Translations under genes and position numbers: made by a program
In this document: piece by piece, positions 14,243-23,339 of the stretch
How positions within the stretch are numbered: the first letter of the stretch is position 1
Layout of the letters: each line of letters opens with the position of its first letter
Notes under the pieces: generated by a model
Database searches by the model: none
What the model was told of the DNA's origin: nothing
Seen by the model: only the letters and a program-made list of their open reading frames with translations
Source of the DNA: an uncultured Eubacteriales bacterium
GTDB lineage: Bacteria; Bacillota; Clostridia; Oscillospirales; CAG-272
Length of the DNA stretch: 64,000 nt
Reading direction: 5' to 3'
NCBI GenBank assembly: GCA_934402395.1
Contig: CAKRTQ010000007.1
Location: 1-64,000 of the forward strand

Positions 14243-17200
14243 ATGAAAAAAAGAATAACGATCATTCTTGTGCTATGTCTTGTGCTTTGCCTCTCGGCGG
14301 TATCGGCTATCGCCGTTTCGGCACAGTCGTACACCGACGTCGCCACCGAGGAAGAGCTGTTTACGGCTGTCCGGGACGGTGGCGGCTATGTCAGGATGAC
14401 GGACAACATAACCGTTGAGAGAGGCTCGCTTATCATAAATTACACCACAGAGCTTGATCTGAACGGTCACACGCTGACCTTCCGGAATCCGGGAATGGTC
14501 CCGGTCGTACGGTATAACAACAGCGGCAAAGAAGTCATGTCTACGTTCCCCGTCGGTATCGCCGTCAATGCAAACTTTACGCTCTCCGATGAGAGCAAAA
14601 AAGGCAAGATCGACGTATGGGGCGACAATAGCACCGGAATATATGTAGGTCCCACGGGAGACCTGAGCATGTGGGGCGGCACCATCACCAATTCGTCCGT
14701 AACCATTCCGGACGGATCGGAGGAAACGCCCAAGTACACCACCAGCGTCGGAATTTTCATTCTGCGCGGCAAGGTATCCATGACCTCGGGCAGCAGGATA
14801 GAAAACGAATCGCAGGCAGGTGTTATGGTATGCGGCGGTACTTTCAGCATGGTGGGAGGAAGGACCGTTATCTCCGGCTGCGGTATTCAAAGTTATTATG
14901 GCAGCTACTACTACGGCGGAGGTGTTCATGTAACCTCCGAAAAGGATGAAAACGGGAATACCGTTCTCGGTTCCTTTGCGCTGAGCATGGGCGCGCGCAT
15001 CGAAAACTGCTCTGCCTTCAACGGCGGCGGTGTATATATAAACGCCAATGACACAGCTCCTGATTTGGTCAAATTTGAAATGAATGCCGGCAGCATTAAA
15101 AACTGCAACGCCATAAACGGCGGCGGTGTTTCCGTATCAGATGGCGGCACATTTACCATGTCCGGCAGCGCCGCAATTACCGGCTGCAAAGCCACAGGGC
15201 TCTCCGGAGTCCTAAATCCCGAAGGCTATGGCGGCGGTGTATATATGTTCCCCGGCGGCAGTATCAACATGACCGGCGGCAGCATTACAGGATGCCAAGC
15301 CAACGCGGGCGACAGTATATACAGCGATAGCGACATCCAGAATGAAAGCAAATACAATGTGACGGGCGGCACGGTAGCCCCGACCGCATCCCTTGCGTAT
15401 GTGAGCGGAACGAAGGTGATCCGCATGGAGGGTCTCGGCACCGCAGCTTATCCCTATAATATCGGCAACAAAGAGCAGCTTCTCCTCTTCCGCGATATCG
15501 TAAACGGTACAAACGGACAGACACAGAACCTCGGCGCATGCGCGATGCTTATCAATAACATCGTGCTGAACGACGGCACGTTTGACGACGACGGAAACTA
15601 TACCACCGGTCTTATCGGCGCCACGCCGGAGGAATGGACACCCATCGGCGACAGCCGTAACCCATACAGCGGCACCTTTAACGGCGCGGGACACACGATA
15701 AAAGGACTGTACTGCACTGCTGGTGAGAATGATTACTGCGCCGGTCTTTTTGCCAGTCTTGACGGCGCCACGGTCATGAATGTGACGGTGACAGGATATA
15801 TACAGCGCGGCTGTGCTCCGGATAGCGGCATTAAGGGCATGGCGGGCGGCATTGCCGGATATGTCCAAAACTCAACGATACGGAATTGCCGCAGCTCCTG
15901 CCGCATCACGACCGTTCCGGACAAAGGTTTTGTCGGAGGCATTGCGGGGAGCATCTACGGCACGACAACGATCGAGAACTGCCGCAATGACGGGCATATA
16001 ACGGAGCTTTACGGCGACAATTCAGCCGCAGGCGGCATTGTAGGCGAGATGCAAGGCGGCACGGTGAAGGGTTGCATCAACACCGGCAAGGTGGATTGCA
16101 CCAGAGCCGCCCAGAATCAGGCGGGTTGCGGCGGCATTGTAGGCAGAGCCTTCGCGGGTACGATATCCGACTGCATCAATATCGGCGAGGTATACGTTCT
16201 CGGAACCTGCTATGCCGGAGGCATCATAGGCTATACGGAAGGCGACGGCATAACCGTACGCAGCTGTTACAGCGTAGGAACCGTGAGCGCAGCGAACGGT
16301 CTCAATGCGGGCGGCATCTGCGGTACGACCCGCGGCGGTACAACGACATTTAAGAACTGCTATTATCTTGACTCCTCGTCGTTTTACGCCATCGGATTCA
16401 GACCCGATGAAGAGGGCAGTGTCGAGAAAAAGAGTCTATGGGAATTTGCCGACGGGACCGTGCTTGCACTGCTCAAGGCAAAGAGGACCGGGAGAGACGA
16501 CCCGTGGGCTGACGAATGCGTCTATTTTGCCGTGGTAAGCAAACAGCTCCCCGCCCTTCGCGGCATGACCGGAGATGCGCACACTCACAGCTACTACGAA
16601 TGGGTATCCTTCGGCGACGCACAGCACATCCGCGAATGCAGCTGCGGATTCGTTGAGAGAGCCGCACACACTATCGTAAATGATATATGCACGGTCTGCG
16701 GCTACATACCCCAGCATATCCACTGCGTCTGCGGCGGCTCAACAAACATCGGCGACCACACGACACACTCGGATATCATATGGAAACCGTGGACGGCGAC
16801 CGATTCGCTTCCGACCACGGCGGGCAACTACTTCCTTATGAGCGATGTAACGATGAAGCGCGGTCCGTATCTTTCCGCCGATATCAAGCTCTGTCTGAAT
16901 GGCAAAACGGTCACGTTTGAAGCCGGTCACATGTTAGCCTCGGCATTCACACTGTCCGACTGCAAGGGCGGCGGTGTGATATCCGGCTCGGACACCATGG
17001 TGGTGAGAGTAGGCGGCACATTCAATATGTACGGCGGCAGCATTGTAAACACAAAAACAGACGGCTCTGAGACCTCCTGTGTCGAAGTCGGCGACGACGA
17101 CCGTGTGTTCAACCTTTACGGCGGTACGGTCGGCAACGATCCGGACGGCTACGCTATCTATTTTACGGGCTCTACCAAGGTCAGCGCGGTGTTCAACGCC

Positions 17201-18901
17201 TACGGCGGCAAGGTCAACGGTATACTTTACGCCATCAACCTCGGACGCAACATCAATTTCTATGATACCGAGTTCAGGTCCCTGATACTTATACCGAAGC
17301 TCGCACCGTATACCGGCACTCCGAAGTTCGTTGCCGGCGGAAAATTTGACTATATCTATCCGATAACGTTTGAGAACAACGGCGTTTACATGTGGGTCAC
17401 CGACTCTAACAAAGACGATGTCTTTGGCGACGGCACTGTAAAATACGAATTCATTGAAAACGGAAAGACGAGGAAGGGCGTTCTCACGCTCAACAACGCA
17501 CACCTCAAATCGACCGGTGGCTTTGGGACGATAATGCCTTACGGCTTATACCCGGAGTTCAAGACGTACAACTGCGATCTTGATATCGTTCTCATCGGCA
17601 AAAACACGGTAGAAGAGACGGTCGACGGTTACTGCATAATGCTTTTCGAGGGCTACACGCTCACCTTCCGCGGCGACGGCGAGCTTGAGGTCATCGGGAA
17701 CGGTACTACGGCGATCGACGGAGTAGTAGCTGCAGCCAATATCATAGTTGAGGGCGGCAGTATATCGGTTTCGTCGGAAAACATCGGTCTTTCGGCACTT
17801 GACTTCACCGTAAACGGCGGTAACGTCACGGTCAAGGGCAAAAAGGCAGCCGTCGCGACAGCTCTCTACTATTCTACGGAATACGGCAAGCTCACCGTAA
17901 ACGGCGGCACGCTGACGCTCATCACCACCGATGCCGATGGCGGCGTGGCGATAAACGGCGGATCGGAGCTTCCCTCTGTCGTGATCTCCGATGACAGAAT
18001 AATTATGATCGGCGTGAAAAACGACGGCTCGGACCTGACGCTCACAGGCACTTCCGATAAAAATATAGCCTCCGCAAAGTATATAAAGATACTTGGCAAA
18101 TACATCGCAGTGACATATGCTCCCGGCAAAGACGGCAGCGGCACGGCATCTGCCGCGACCAAAACGTACGACATCGACCTTACGCTTGCGGGTGCGCTCT
18201 TCAAACGCGCGGGCTACACCCAAACCGGCTGGGCAACGACCGACGGCGGAGAGAAGGTCTACGACCTCGGCGGAATATACACAGCCAATGCGGAAATAAC
18301 CCTTTACCCGGTCTGGACCGCCTGCGATCACTCGGGGAACAAAAACACTGTCACCTGTGCGAAGGACGGGAACTGCTCGGTATGCGGAGCGGTGCTTCCC
18401 GCACTGCCGCACACGCCGTACCCGGACGACCGCGACTGCTCGACCAAGGTGCGCTGCATGAAATGCGGCAACACAGTGATACCCGCCAAGGAGCATGTAT
18501 TCGCGGGAATGTGGTACAGCGATGAGACGCACCACTGGAAGTACTGCCAGAACGACGGCTGCTTCGTGCGCGAGTATGTATGGGATCACGAGTGGAGAGA
18601 CGTTCCCGCCAAGGCTGCGACCGAGAGCGAGGACGGCTACACCGCGCACCGCGTGTGCACGGTATGCGGCAAGCGCGACGCATCCTACCGCGTGCTCAGG
18701 TGGTCGCTGCGCGGAGACGTGGACCGCAACGGCAAGGTAGACAGCGAGGACGCGATTTATCTTCTCAAGAATGTACTGCTCGGCGACAAATATCCGATCG
18801 ACCAGTCCGGCGATATGAACGGCGACGGTAAAGCCGACAGCGCAGACGCCGTTTACCTCCTCAAACACGTATTCTTCGCGGAAAAATATCCGCTCAAATA
18901 A
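14243..18901 (+). CDS. giant secreted beta-helix/GLUG-repeat protein with C-terminal dockerin
   Basis: 1552 residues from the ATG at 14243 (behind GGAGGAG). The signal peptide is MKKRITIILVLCLVLCLSAV..., ending near AVSAQ. Residues ~30-390 are a beta-helix with many NGGGVYI/GGGVS turns. Residues ~400-720 carry GLUG-type repeats (GGIAGY, GGIAGS, GGIVGE, GGIVGR, GGIIGY, GGICGT spaced ~25-35 residues), a fold seen in surface adhesins. CxxCG and HCVCGG modules follow (~775-895), then a second beta-helix (~900-1290), an InlB-like repeat (RAGYTQTGWATTDGG), more CxxCG pairs and the same type I dockerin-like end as its neighbour. It is a paralogue whose last ~580 bp nearly match those of the upstream gene. 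No enzyme motif is seen. Confidence 0.85.
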   Translation: MKKRITIILVLCLVLCLSAVSAIAVSAQSYTDVATEEELFTAVRDGGGYVRMTDNITVERGSLIINYTTELDLNGHTLTFRNPGMVPVVRYNNSGKEVMSTFPVGIAVNANFTLSDESKKGKIDVWGDNSTGIYVGPTGDLSMWGGTITNSSVTIPDGSEETPKYTTSVGIFILRGKVSMTSGSRIENESQAGVMVCGGTFSMVGGRTVISGCGIQSYYGSYYYGGGVHVTSEKDENGNTVLGSFALSMGARIENCSAFNGGGVYINANDTAPDLVKFEMNAGSIKNCNAINGGGVSVSDGGTFTMSGSAAITGCKATGLSGVLNPEGYGGGVYMFPGGSINMTGGSITGCQANAGDSIYSDSDIQNESKYNVTGGTVAPTASLAYVSGTKVIRMEGLGTAAYPYNIGNKEQLLLFRDIVNGTNGQTQNLGACAMLINNIVLNDGTFDDDGNYTTGLIGATPEEWTPIGDSRNPYSGTFNGAGHTIKGLYCTAGENDYCAGLFASLDGATVMNVTVTGYIQRGCAPDSGIKGMAGGIAGYVQNSTIRNCRSSCRITTVPDKGFVGGIAGSIYGTTTIENCRNDGHITELYGDNSAAGGIVGEMQGGTVKGCINTGKVDCTRAAQNQAGCGGIVGRAFAGTISDCINIGEVYVLGTCYAGGIIGYTEGDGITVRSCYSVGTVSAANGLNAGGICGTTRGGTTTFKNCYYLDSSSFYAIGFRPDEEGSVEKKSLWEFADGTVLALLKAKRTGRDDPWADECVYFAVVSKQLPALRGMTGDAHTHSYYEWVSFGDAQHIRECSCGFVERAAHTIVNDICTVCGYIPQHIHCVCGGSTNIGDHTTHSDIIWKPWTATDSLPTTAGNYFLMSDVTMKRGPYLSADIKLCLNGKTVTFEAGHMLASAFTLSDCKGGGVISGSDTMVVRVGGTFNMYGGSIVNTKTDGSETSCVEVGDDDRVFNLYGGTVGNDPDGYAIYFTGSTKVSAVFNAYGGKVNGILYAINLGRNINFYDTEFRSLILIPKLAPYTGTPKFVAGGKFDYIYPITFENNGVYMWVTDSNKDDVFGDGTVKYEFIENGKTRKGVLTLNNAHLKSTGGFGTIMPYGLYPEFKTYNCDLDIVLIGKNTVEETVDGYCIMLFEGYTLTFRGDGELEVIGNGTTAIDGVVAAANIIVEGGSISVSSENIGLSALDFTVNGGNVTVKGKKAAVATALYYSTEYGKLTVNGGTLTLITTDADGGVAINGGSELPSVVISDDRIIMIGVKNDGSDLTLTGTSDKNIASAKYIKILGKYIAVTYAPGKDGSGTASAATKTYDIDLTLAGALFKRAGYTQTGWATTDGGEKVYDLGGIYTANAEITLYPVWTACDHSGNKNTVTCAKDGNCSVCGAVLPALPHTPYPDDRDCSTKVRCMKCGNTVIPAKEHVFAGMWYSDETHHWKYCQNDGCFVREYVWDHEWRDVPAKAATESEDGYTAHRVCTVCGKRDASYRVLRWSLRGDVDRNGKVDSEDAIYLLKNVLLGDKYPIDQSGDMNGDGKADSADAVYLLKHVFFAEKYPLK
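18318..18901 (+). repeat. 3' repeat, copy 2 (CxxCG modules plus dockerin)
   Basis: Partner of 13498-14081 at an offset of 4820 bp, same orientation. The only amino-acid change seen is KDE to KDG near the left end. Sequence beyond the stop codons is unrelated (different terminators). Confidence 0.9.
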
Positions 18902-18907
18902 AACCGT

Positions 18908-18946
18908 GGGGCGTTAAAAAACTCTTATTGAGTTTTTTAACGCCCC
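18908..18946. terminator. terminator hairpin, GTTAAAAAACTC family, copy a
   Basis: Stem GGGGCGTTAAAAAACTC / GAGTTTTTTAACGCCCC with loop TTATT, between the second giant protein (plus) and the MazF-like gene (minus), so it works for convergent genes. It belongs to a recurring hairpin family in this window (see 31419, 42564, 51985, 53867, 57833). Confidence 0.85.
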
Positions 18947-18985
18947 TATCATTGTCACCGGGAAACGCAAAGTCCACGCCGGCGG

Positions 18986-19477
18986 TCACTGTGCCGAAGG
19001 ATTGTCAGCCACCGCCGCTGCGGCAGTATATGCGCTGCCGTCTGCGGCTCCGCCGAGTCCGAACGACACCGCTATCGCGGCGTTAACGCGGCTCATGACA
19101 CTCTCGTCAAGATGCCCCATGCGCTCCTTGAGCCGCCGCTTGTCAAGCGTACGCACCTGCTCAAGCAATATTACGGAATCGCGCGCAAGCCCCGCGCGTT
19201 CGGCATATATGTCAATATGTGTGGGCAATCTCGTTTTGCCCATGCGCGAGGTTATTGCCGCGGCGATAACAGTCGGACTGTACCTGTTCCCCACATCGTT
19301 TTGTATAATGAGCACCGGGCGCAATCCGCCCTGCTCCGACCCCACCACCGGTGAAAGATCTGCATAGAATATGTCCCCGCGGCGTATCCCGCCGGAATAT
19401 ACGTTTCCGTTCATTTTCGACATTGCCCCATTATCCGTATTACGCCGCGCTGGTGCTGCCGTCGGTCCGCCCGGCAT
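18986..19477 (-). CDS. MazF/PemK-family endoribonuclease toxin-like protein
   Basis: The core IRRGDIFYADLSPVVGSEQG...RPVLIIQND, RYSPTVIAAAITSRM, LPTHIDI, DSVILLEQVRTLDKRRL is the MazF/NdoA (PemK) fold, which cleaves mRNA at short motifs. The catalytic-type Arg (RPV) and Thr/Ser (AITSR) are present. The start is uncertain: the ATG at 19477 has AGGA 8 bp upstream, later ATGs at 19423 and 19414 are also possible, and the frame is open to a TTG at 19564. It has an Ala-rich C-terminal extension of ~20 residues beyond the usual ~115. No antitoxin gene (MazE/EndoAI type) lies upstream or downstream, unlike the usual pair. Confidence 0.85.
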   Translation of the reverse strand: MPGGPTAAPARRNTDNGAMSKMNGNVYSGGIRRGDIFYADLSPVVGSEQGGLRPVLIIQNDVGNRYSPTVIAAAITSRMGKTRLPTHIDIYAERAGLARDSVILLEQVRTLDKRRLKERMGHLDESVMSRVNAAIAVSFGLGGAADGSAYTAAAAVADNPSAQ

Positions 19478-19637
19478 ATGTAGCATCCTGCGCGTTGCGT
19501 TCATCTCACTCATATTTTTGCCGACCGTACCCGCACTTAAACAGCCGCGCGGCGTTTTTTCCAAGGTATTTTATTCCGCAGTGCAAACGGTGAAGGTATA
19601 TATCAATTTTGATATTGCCGTTATTCAGAAAAGGGTA

Positions 19638-19674
19638 TTTACAAGCGGCGCGGGGTGTGTTATAATATTAACAA
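19638..19674 (+). promoter_or_regulatory. adhE promoter with Rex-like operator
   Basis: TTTACA (19638-19643), 17-bp spacer, TATAAT (19661-19666). The -10 lies inside a palindrome, GTGTTATAATATTAACAA (19657-19674). Read on the minus strand it begins TTGTTAATATTATAACAC, matching the clostridial Rex consensus TTGTTAANNNNTTAACAA in one half perfectly and 5 of 7 in the other. Rex is the NADH/NAD+-sensing repressor of adhE and other fermentation genes. The fit is by motif only. Confidence 0.7.
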
Positions 19675-19789
19675 ATCGAGCATTCAGTATGCCTCTGCGT
19701 AAAAAATAGGGTTTCGTGTACTCTAAATACAACTTTTTTACGTCAAGCGTCCGTCGGCGCACGCGCCGCCGGTCGGGAAAGGTATGTAA

Positions 19790-22513
19790 ATGACAATGGA
19801 AATCAAGGAGAGACAGATCATCGACGGCACCGAAGCTCTCGGCGAGGCGATAGCACGAGCCAGAGCCGCCGAAAAGAAATTCTCAACCTACACACAGGAG
19901 GATGTCGACCGCATTTTCAAAGCCGCCGCCATAGCCGCAAACATGGCGCGTCTGCCGCTGGCAAAAATGGCAGTGGAAGAGACCGGCATGGGCGTGGTTG
20001 AGGACAAGGTGATAAAAAACAACTACGCGGCGGAGTATATCTACAACGCCTACCGCGACACAAAGACCTGCGGAGTCATCGAAGAAGACAAGGCTTACGG
20101 CATAAAGAAGATCGCCGAACCGATAGGACTCATCGCCGCCGTCATTCCCACCACCAACCCCACATCGACCGCGATATTCAAATGCCTTATCGCGCTCAAA
20201 ACACGCAACGCAATAATCATCTCCCCTCACCCGCGTGCAAAAAAGTCTACCGCAGCGGCGGCAAAGATCGTGCTTGACGCAGCAGTCAAAGCGGGTGCCC
20301 CCGAGGACATCATCAACTGGATAGACGTTCCCTCACTCGACATGACAAATATGCTCATGCGCGAAGCGGATATCACTCTCGCCACCGGCGGTCCCGGCAT
20401 GGTACGTGCAGCCTACTCATCCGGTAAGCCCGCGCTCGGCGTCGGTGCCGGCAACACGCCCGCGATCATCGACGAAAGCGCCGACATCGTGCTTGCGGTA
20501 AGCTCGATAATCCATTCAAAGACCTTTGACAACGGCATGATATGCGCATCCGAGCAGTCCGTTATCGTGCTTGACAAAATCTACGACACGGTAAAAGCCG
20601 AATTTGCCGCACGCGGATGTTATTTCCTTGACCCGCTCCAGACAGAGCTCGTCAGAAAGACCATAATCATCAACGGCGCTCTTAACGCAAAAATAGTCGG
20701 TCAGAAAGCGGCAACCATCGCCGCGCTTGCCGGCGTAAAGGTCCCCGAGGGCACAAAGATACTCATCGGTGAAGTTGAATCGGTCGATCTCGCCGAAGAA
20801 TTCGCTCACGAGAAGCTCTCCCCCGTGCTTGCCATGTACCGCGCCGCCGATATCGAAGACGCCTTCTCAAAGGCGGAGCACCTCATTGCAGACGGCGGTT
20901 ACGGTCATACCTCGTCGATCTACCTTGACCCCGTAAAGGAAAAAGCAAAGCTCGACGAATTTGCCGAACGCATGAAGACCTGCCGCATTCTCGTCAACAC
21001 CCCCTCCTCGCAGGGCGGCATAGGCGACATTTACAACTTTATGCTTCGTCCCTCGCTCACCCTCGGCTGCGGCTCGTGGGGCGGCAACTCGGTCTCCGAA
21101 AACGTTGGAGTGAAGCACCTGCTCAATATCAAAACCGTTGCAGAAAGAAGGGAAAATATGCTCTGGTTCCGCGCACCCGAAAAGGTTTACATCAAAAAAG
21201 GCTGCCTGCCGGTAGCTCTTGACGAGATCGGAAAGGTCATGGGCAAGAAGAGAGCCTTTGTCGTGACCGACTCCTTCCTCTACCACAACGGCTATGCAAA
21301 GCCGATAACGGACAAGCTCGAATCCCTCGGCATCGCACATTCGGAATTCTTCAATGTCGCGCCCGATCCCACACTTGCCTGCGCCAAGGAAGGCGCGGCT
21401 CAGATGACAGCATTTGCCCCTGATGTGATAATCGCCCTCGGCGGCGGCTCCGCCATGGACGCCGCAAAGATAATGTGGGTCATGTACGAGCATCCCGAGG
21501 TGGATTTTGCCGATATGGCAATGCGCTTCATGGATATCCGCAAGCGTGTTTACACATTCCCAAAAATGGGCGAAAAGGCATACTTCGTGGCGGTCCCCAC
21601 CTCTGCCGGCACAGGTTCTGAGGTCACCCCCTTCGCCGTCATCACCGATCAGGATACCGGCGTAAAATATCCGCTCGCCGACTATGAGCTGCTGCCCAAC
21701 ATGGCGATAGTCGATACCGACTTCCATATGTCCGCTCCGCGCGGTCTTACTGCCGCCTCCGGTATCGATGCGGTATCGCACGCGCTTGAAGCATACGCTT
21801 CGGTAATGGCTACCGACTACACCGACGGACTTGCAATCCGGGCTCTCAAGGTAATATTCGAATATCTCCCCCGCGCATACGATAACGGTCAGACCGACAT
21901 AAAGGCACGTGAAAAAATGGCAAACGCCGCCACTATGGCAGGTATGGCATTTGCAAACGCCTTCCTCGGCGTATGCCACTCAATGGCGCACAAGCTCGGT
22001 GCGTTCCATCACCTGCCTCACGGCGTTGCCAACGCGCTCATGCTTGAGGAAGTCCTCCGTTTCAACGCAAGCGAGGCTCCCGCAAAGATGGGCACCTTCC
22101 CGCAGTACGACCACCCGCACACCCTCGCCCGCTACGCCGAGGTAGCCGATGCGCTGGGTCTCGGCGGTGAAACTGATGAAGAAAAGCTTGAAAATCTCAT
22201 CTCAGCCGTCAACGCTCTCAAGGAGCGCGTGGGGATCAAAAAGACCATCCGCGACTACGGCATCGACGAAAAGGACTTCCTTGACCGTCTTGACGCCATG
22301 ACCGAGCAGGCGTTCGACGATCAGTGCACCGGCGCCAACCCGCGTTACCCGCTGATGAGCGAGATAAAGCAGATGTACCTCAACGCCTACTACGGCGACC
22401 GTCACTTTACCGAGGCTCCCATGCCCGAAAAGGATATCCTTCCCCTTGTCTCCGCAGATGCCGACGCAGCCAAGGCAGCGTTCAGACTCGGCGGAAAGAA
22501 AACGAATATATAA
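19790..22513 (+). CDS. adhE: bifunctional acetaldehyde/alcohol dehydrogenase AdhE
   Basis: 907 residues, full length for AdhE. Residues ~10-430 are the CoA-acylating aldehyde dehydrogenase that reduces acetyl-CoA to acetaldehyde with NADH; the catalytic Cys252 lies in NGMICASEQS. After a linker (~435-455), residues ~460-890 are the iron-dependent alcohol dehydrogenase that makes ethanol, with the nucleotide site ALGGGSAMDAAKIMW and the metal ligands in the GVCHSMAHKLGAFHHLPHG stretch. It forms cytosolic spirosome filaments in other species. The start ATG at 19790 follows AAAGGTATGTAA, with an alternative ATG at 19796. It heads a same-strand gene run with hydrogenase-type genes and has a Rex-like site on its promoter, tying it to NADH disposal. 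Confidence 0.97.
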   Translation: MTMEIKERQIIDGTEALGEAIARARAAEKKFSTYTQEDVDRIFKAAAIAANMARLPLAKMAVEETGMGVVEDKVIKNNYAAEYIYNAYRDTKTCGVIEEDKAYGIKKIAEPIGLIAAVIPTTNPTSTAIFKCLIALKTRNAIIISPHPRAKKSTAAAAKIVLDAAVKAGAPEDIINWIDVPSLDMTNMLMREADITLATGGPGMVRAAYSSGKPALGVGAGNTPAIIDESADIVLAVSSIIHSKTFDNGMICASEQSVIVLDKIYDTVKAEFAARGCYFLDPLQTELVRKTIIINGALNAKIVGQKAATIAALAGVKVPEGTKILIGEVESVDLAEEFAHEKLSPVLAMYRAADIEDAFSKAEHLIADGGYGHTSSIYLDPVKEKAKLDEFAERMKTCRILVNTPSSQGGIGDIYNFMLRPSLTLGCGSWGGNSVSENVGVKHLLNIKTVAERRENMLWFRAPEKVYIKKGCLPVALDEIGKVMGKKRAFVVTDSFLYHNGYAKPITDKLESLGIAHSEFFNVAPDPTLACAKEGAAQMTAFAPDVIIALGGGSAMDAAKIMWVMYEHPEVDFADMAMRFMDIRKRVYTFPKMGEKAYFVAVPTSAGTGSEVTPFAVITDQDTGVKYPLADYELLPNMAIVDTDFHMSAPRGLTAASGIDAVSHALEAYASVMATDYTDGLAIRALKVIFEYLPRAYDNGQTDIKAREKMANAATMAGMAFANAFLGVCHSMAHKLGAFHHLPHGVANALMLEEVLRFNASEAPAKMGTFPQYDHPHTLARYAEVADALGLGGETDEEKLENLISAVNALKERVGIKKTIRDYGIDEKDFLDRLDAMTEQAFDDQCTGANPRYPLMSEIKQMYLNAYYGDRHFTEAPMPEKDILPLVSADADAAKAAFRLGGKKTNI

Positions 22514-22525
22514 AGGAGAAAAGCC

Positions 22526-23275
22526 ATGAAGCTTGACAGAATAATCGCGGTAAGAAACAACAAGACCGTATACCGCGACGGCGACCTTTGCATGAAGGTT
22601 TTCGATGAAAGCTATTCAAAGGCAGACGTGCTCAACGAAGCACTCAATCAGGCACGCGTTGAAGAGACCGGGCTGAACATTCCGAGCGTACATGAGGTCA
22701 CAGTCATCGGCGGTAAGTGGGCGATAGTCTCCGATTTTATAAAGGGAAAGACCCTCGACACGCTCATGAAGGAAAATCCCGAGAAAAAGGACGAGTACCT
22801 CAGAATGTTCGTCAATCTCCAGCTTGAAATGCACTCAAAGGTCTGCCCCGACCTCCCCAAGCTGCGCGACAAGATGAACCGCAAGATAAGCCTCACCGAT
22901 TTTGACGCGACAACAAGATACGACCTGCACACCCGTCTTGACGGTATGCCCCGCCACACCAAACTCTGCCACGGAGACTTCAATCCCTCCAACATCATCG
23001 TATCCGATGACGGCAAGACATATATCATCGACTGGTCGCACGCCACGCAGGGCAACGCCTCAGCCGATGCCGCGCGCACCTACCTGCTTTTCTGGCTCCG
23101 CGGCGACATAAACGGTGCCGACCGTTACCTTGACCTCTTCTGCGAGCTTTCCGGGACCGAAAAGAAGTACGTCCAGAAGTGGATGCCCATCGTAGCCGCC
23201 TCGCAGTCGGTCAAGGGCAATGAAAAGGAACGCGAATTTCTGCACTCATGGGTCAACGTTGTTGACTATCAGTAA
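22526..23275 (+). CDS. aminoglycoside phosphotransferase-like kinase (TIGR02172 type)
   Basis: A 249-residue protein-kinase-fold phosphotransferase of the APH/choline-kinase superfamily. The phosphate-transfer loop is LCHGDFNPSNII (HGD catalytic Asp) and the metal motif is TYIIDWSHATQG. The N-terminal lobe has the TVYRDGDLCMKVF strand (Lys for ATP). This fits the Fibrobacter/clostridial paralogous family TIGR02172, of unknown substrate; antibiotic resistance should not be assumed. It lies 12 bp after adhE with its own AAAGGAG, inside the adhE-hydrogenase gene run, but a link to fermentation is only by position. Confidence 0.88.
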   Translation: MKLDRIIAVRNNKTVYRDGDLCMKVFDESYSKADVLNEALNQARVEETGLNIPSVHEVTVIGGKWAIVSDFIKGKTLDTLMKENPEKKDEYLRMFVNLQLEMHSKVCPDLPKLRDKMNRKISLTDFDATTRYDLHTRLDGMPRHTKLCHGDFNPSNIIVSDDGKTYIIDWSHATQGNASADAARTYLLFWLRGDINGADRYLDLFCELSGTEKKYVQKWMPIVAASQSVKGNEKEREFLHSWVNVVDYQ

Positions 23276-23286
23276 TAATCCATCCT

Positions 23287-23312
23287 CCCGGCGGCGGCAA
23301 CCCGCCGCCGGG
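23287..23312. other. GC-rich intra-operon hairpin
   Basis: Stem CCCGGCGGCGG / CCGCCGCCGGG (loop CAAC) in the 64-bp gap between the phosphotransferase and the first [2Fe-2S] gene. There is no T-tract, so it is more likely an mRNA processing or stability element or weak attenuator than a full terminator. Confidence 0.6.
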
Positions 23313-23339
23313 CACACTGAAAGAAAGGTAATATAAACA

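Noticed and set aside
12900..14243. 447-codon minus-strand frame opposite the first giant protein's end, and a similar 440-codon frame at 17546-18868
   Set aside because: Both are shadows of the GC-rich repeated 3' segment; they have no ribosome binding site and are Val/Ala/His/Arg-rich without known motifs.
22526..23275. Aminoglycoside-resistance gene
   Set aside because: The fold is shared, but the sequence fits the TIGR02172-type paralogous family and the context is fermentation; no resistance motif or mobile element is nearby.
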